A stretch of DNA of 64,000 nt from Ficedula albicollis (Eukaryota; Chordata; Aves; Passeriformes; Muscicapidae): positions 78,017,343-78,081,342 of the forward strand of contig NC_021674.1 of the NCBI RefSeq assembly GCF_000247815.1, read 5' to 3'. A model generated the notes under the pieces. It was not told the DNA's origin, did no database searches, and saw only the letters and a program-made list of their open reading frames with translations. The position numbers and the translations under genes are program-made. Shown one piece after another: positions 60,336 through 64,000 of the stretch (the first letter of the stretch is position 1; the number at the start of each line of letters is the position of its first letter).

Positions 60336-60790
60336 ATAATCATTGAATCATTCTATCATTAAATTTGGAAAATACCTCTTAGGTGACTAAGTCCAAGTGT
60401 AAACTCCACCATAAGTACCACTTCTGTGAGTACCACCACAGTCACCATTAAACCATTATACCAAGAGCCACATTCACACCTTTTGAACCAGTTCCAGGGA
60501 TGGCAATTTCACCACTACCATAGGAAGCCTATTACAATGCCTGACCACTCTTCCAGTGATGTCGTTTTCCCTAGTATTTAATCTACACTTCCCCTGATGC
60601 AACTTGTCCTGTCACTAGGGAGAGGAGGTTGACCGTCACCAGGACACAACCTTCTTTTAGACAGTCATGGACAGTGATAATGTTCTCTCTGAGCCTCATT
60701 TTCTCCAGGATAAACAGCCTCAGCTCCCTCAGCCAATCCTCATAATCCTCATAAGATTTCTGCTCTAGACTATCCATCAGCTTCACACTC
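60336..60790 (-). mobile_element. CR1 LINE 3' fragment
   Basis: The plus strand is an antisense CR1. It starts with the degraded tail 'attgaatcattctatcatt', followed by 'ttccagggatggcaatttca', 'cctattacaatgcctgacc', 'ttgtcctgtcactagggag' and 'ctccaggataaacagcctca'. It is about 450 bp long, is truncated on the 5' side at the T15-C85 block, and has lost any coding capacity. Confidence 0.92.
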
Positions 60791-60817
60791 ATATGATTCC
60801 ATCTTTTTTTTTTTTTT

Positions 60818-60904
<87 letters not shown>

Positions 60905-60932
60905 ATATGATTCCATCTTTTTTTTTTTTTTT
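60790..60932 (-). repeat. T15-C85 block between exact 29-bp direct repeats
   Basis: A 29-bp unit made of 'catatgattccatc' plus 15 T occurs at 60790-60818 and again, identical, at 60904-60932. A run of C (60819-60904) separates the two, its last C being the first base of the second unit. On the minus strand the order is A15, about 86 G, then A15 after the short spacer. Confidence 0.95.
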
Positions 60933-61382
60933 GTCTGGATTCTCTAACTGCCGTACCTATGTCTGTTCATAACCTTATGGTTTGAAAGCAACGATATATT
61001 TCTTTAAAGAAGGAAAGCATTGAAAATGTAGGTTATTTCTGTAGGAGAAAATTAAACCTGGCCATGAATATATTGGAGCACTGAAGTTACTGGCACAGAA
61101 AAATGTGGGCATGGTAGTATAATTTCTCTGCCTCCAAAATAAGTTTTCTAAATGCAAATTGCCCACTGGTAATGATTCCTGGAAGGTTCTTACCCTGAAG
61201 CTAGGAAATTGCTGGAGAAGTCCTAGCCAATATGTGCCAAAATCATATTCTAGGGTGTTCTAAGATTTACCAGTGTAGAAGATCCCATTAAAATGCTTTA
61301 GAACCTTGCATGGCACAATATATTTTTCTAAGAGAACCCTATAAAATGCCTATATACCTAAAATTACTTGTTCTGGTCATTT
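60933..61382. other. No gene recognised
   Basis: Unique-looking spacer between two oppositely oriented CR1 copies. Confidence 0.7.
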
Positions 61383-62588
61383 CAGTGCCTGGTAAAATCA
61401 TGGGAAAGATTATTCTAGGAGGTATTGAAAAACACTTGGAGGACAGTGAAGTAGTCACAGCCAGCATGGCCTCATGAGGGAAGAGTCCTGCATATTGAAT
61501 CTGATTTCCTCCTATGATAATGGAGTCCCACAGGTTACTCTAGGAAAGCCAGTAGATCTTTTTGGACTTCAGCAAAACTCTTGATTCTGTCTCCCACAGG
61601 ATCCTTCTGGACAAAATGTCCAGCACACAGCTGGAGAACCAAGTTACATGGTGGGGGAGCAGCAGGCTCACAGGTCTGGCACAGGGGATTATGGTGAGTG
61701 GGGTGACATCAGACTGACATCAACACTACTGGAGTTCTGCAGGGCTCCATCCTTGGCCCAGCTCTCTTCAACATCCTCATTAACAACTTGGACACAGGAC
61801 TTGAAGAAACATTAAGTAAGTTTGCAGATGACATTAATTTGGGAGAAGCTGTTGATCCACTGGATGACAGAGTTTAATAAAGGCAAGTGCCAGATCCTGC
61901 ACATGGAACAGGGGCAATACTGGTTATGTGTATTGACCAGGGACCAGGGAACTGGAGAACAGCACTGTGGAAAGGGGTCTGGGCATCCTGGTCAGCAGCA
62001 GGTTGAATATGAGTATGAATATGAGCAGTGCCCTGCCAGCCAGGAGAGCCAACTCTGTCCTGGGGGCATGAGGAACAGCATCACCTGCCAGGCAAGGGAG
62101 GGGATTGTCCTGCTCTGCTCTGAGCTGGGGCAGCCTCACCTCCAGTGCTGGGGGCAGCTCTGGGTGCCACAGTATAAAAAAGATTTTAAGTTATTAAACA
62201 GTGTCCAAATGAGGACAACAAAGATGGTGAAGGGTCTGGAGAGGAAGGCATTTGAAAAGCAGCTGAGGTTTCCTGATTTGTTTAGCCTGGAGGAGGCTGA
62301 GGGGACAGCTCATTGTGGTCTTCAACACCCTCAAAAGGAAGAGGAGGGGCAGGTACTGATTTCTTCACTCATGTGACCAGAGACAGGACTTGAGGAAATG
62401 GCACAAAGCTGATGGCTCCCCAGGGAAGTGGACAGAGCACTAAGTCTGTCTGCTTTCAAGAACTATTTGGACAATGCTCTCAGATGCTTAGTGTGACTCT
62501 AGGGGTGTCCTGCATAGGGCCAGGAATTGTACTCGACGATCGTGTTGCATGATGATTCTTCCAACTCAACATATTCTATGATTCTATA
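61383..62588 (+). mobile_element. CR1 LINE, 5'-truncated, with a decayed reverse-transcriptase region
   Basis: This is the 3' portion of a CR1 non-LTR retrotransposon. A region corresponding to the end of ORF2 is readable in pieces. It includes the reverse-transcriptase catalytic FADD motif at 61821-61832, preceded by 'ggcccagctctcttcaaca' (the segment before the active site). Soon after FADD the sequence jumps to 'tttaataaaggcaagtgcca', which indicates an internal deletion of some tens of codons relative to usual CR1. The 3' region with 'ctggggcagcctcacctcc' and the tail 'tattctatgattctat' follow to 62588. A 184-codon frame at 61822-62376 is part of this element, not a host gene. Frameshifts make it inactive. 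Confidence 0.93.
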
Positions 62589-64000
62589 AATTATAATGAG
62601 AATTCTATACCTATACAAGACAGAGAACATGTATGCTGTCAAAAAGATTTGCAGTCCAACTAATCCAGTAGATTTTATCCCACTAGACAACTTCAGTCAT
62701 ATCTTCAGGGGACAACTTTGTCTGCTGAATTTCTGCAGAGGAATGTCAGGTAGACATTTTTATTTGTTGTACATTAGGGAGAGTTTTGATTGAAGGAGGT
62801 TTGTGTAGCAGTAGCTTGTAAACATGTATTCAGGTATTGCTTATGACATATTTATTTTTCATGGGGGCATAGGAATAAAAAAAAAAATCAGCTTATGTTT
62901 TTCTTGGTATTTCCCAGGGAAGCTAAATATAATTTTTAAAAAATGTACATGGGTTTTCAGATAATATATTCACAGTCATTTCTGTAGTTTCTGTCTACAG
63001 AGCAGAGATGATTGAACTGCTACACTTAGCACAAAGACCAAGAAACAGATCTTGGTATCCTTATGGAGATTCAATATGCAAAAAATAAAAAGTGATTTGA
63101 ACATCTGCTACTTGAATTCCTTACTAATCTGCCAAAGAGAATGCTTGGGATTGTTTTTAGCAATAAGAAAAATACACAGTGAGTTGGAAGACATTGATAA
63201 CACTTGAGCAGAACAGCTCTCCAGCGCTCTGATGAGATGAGTTACTGTACAGATGGCTTCCATCATGCAAGTCTTTTCTGTTTATAGGGCTGCAGGTGGT
63301 AGAGTGGGAAACAGGGTAAGTGGAGGAAAGGTTAAGACTCCAAATCAATTGTAGCAGTTCACCAAGTAAAATCTATCCCTGCTGAATGTACTAGTTGTTT
63401 ATCAGCACTGCCATCTAGAGCTGTGTGAAAAAAATTCACTACAGACAGCAGAAATGATGAAATTAGATCTTTCATTGTTGAAGAACATTGTACATAGAGG
63501 GAATCATATGCATGTGACACTTCATGGTATTTAACTCAGTGCATCCAGCAACTGTGTTAAGGGAGCAAGATAAACTGAGATTTAAAAAATAATGAAAATA
63601 ATGTTTAAAATACTCTGAAAACTTTGGCTGATATTTATTCCTGGAAAAGAACTCGTAAGAATTTGCACAGTACATAGTTTAGCTTCCCTTTTGTAGCACA
63701 ACTGAAATGTTTGTTCTCTTGACTTGCCCTTGTGGGCAAGTTATTTTATCTGTGATGCACCCAGTTTAAAATACTTTGGAGTACACAGTAATCACACAAT
63801 TCTTTCACTGCAGCTTTAACTCTCCTGGGGTGGTTTTAATCATTCCTTGTTGCTGAGGAGGGATCACAAGGGCTAGTGACAGACAGAGATCCACTAAAAT
63901 AATTTTATAATTGTCACACTTTAAGTGAGAGTAGGTAAAGAGCCAAGCTGAAGTGCTTGGGGAAGCTCAGAGCTTCGTGTAGCTCTCCAGATCTCTTTTC
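62589..64000. other. No gene recognised
   Basis: AT-rich sequence with frames under 70 codons and no repeat recognised up to the right edge of the window. Confidence 0.7.

Noticed and set aside
61822..62376. 184-codon frame considered as a host gene
   Set aside because: It lies wholly inside a CR1 element, downstream of its FADD motif, and reads as decayed CR1 sequence.

Overview
This window looks like a piece of a bird genome, most likely a songbird or another member of Neoaves. It is AT-rich and gene-poor, and its recognisable repeats are the avian kind. These are fragments of CR1 non-LTR retrotransposons (five, one ending in the diagnostic ATTCTATGATTCTAT tail) and degraded ERVL-type endogenous retrovirus pieces, whose LTR edges begin TGTCCTGGTT in the way typical of bird ERVL LTRs. 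No protein-coding gene, tRNA, rRNA or CRISPR array could be supported. Every reading frame above about 150 codons lies in a simple repeat, an assembly gap or a retroelement, apart from one unrecognised 173-codon frame at 22468-22989. The window is therefore read as intergenic or deep-intronic sequence from a draft assembly, and it contains two runs of N.

Layout. 1-7.3 kb: an ERVL-type LTR remnant (-) at the left edge, then AT-rich single-copy DNA and a small CR1 tail (-) near 5.4 kb. 7.36-7.72 kb: an A26-G305-A31 homopolymer block. 8.5-17.1 kb: a cluster of two-copy tandem duplications, including units of 457, 316 and 561 bp. 21.4-22.0 kb: a near full-length ERVL-type LTR (-). 26.4-28.0 kb: a composite ERVL locus, with an LTR (+), a broken pol fragment (-) and a possible second LTR piece (+). 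30.7-30.9 kb: two different tandem duplications that abut. 32.7-33.3 kb: a (TATC)n array. 38.3-39.6 kb: a 473-bp tandem duplication followed by a (GGAGA)n array. 42.1 kb: CR1 (+). 45.7-46.3 and 48.9-49.4 kb: gaps, with an ancient CR1 tail just before the second. 49.8 kb: a perfect hairpin. 51.6-52.0 kb: C388-T28. 54.8-55.1 kb: (GAAA)n. 56.5-57.6 kb: about 1 kb of uninterrupted (CCTT)n. 60.3-62.6 kb: two CR1 copies in opposite orientation with a T15-C85 block between them, the block flanked by exact 29-bp repeats.

No genes act together here. The main interest is structural. There are about fourteen exact or near-exact two-copy tandem duplications, very long pure microsatellites that are mostly purine on one strand, and three poly(A)-poly(G) blocks of constant polarity. 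Several of these may be assembly artefacts rather than biology, and the findings state how to tell them apart. No convincing new biological system was found.
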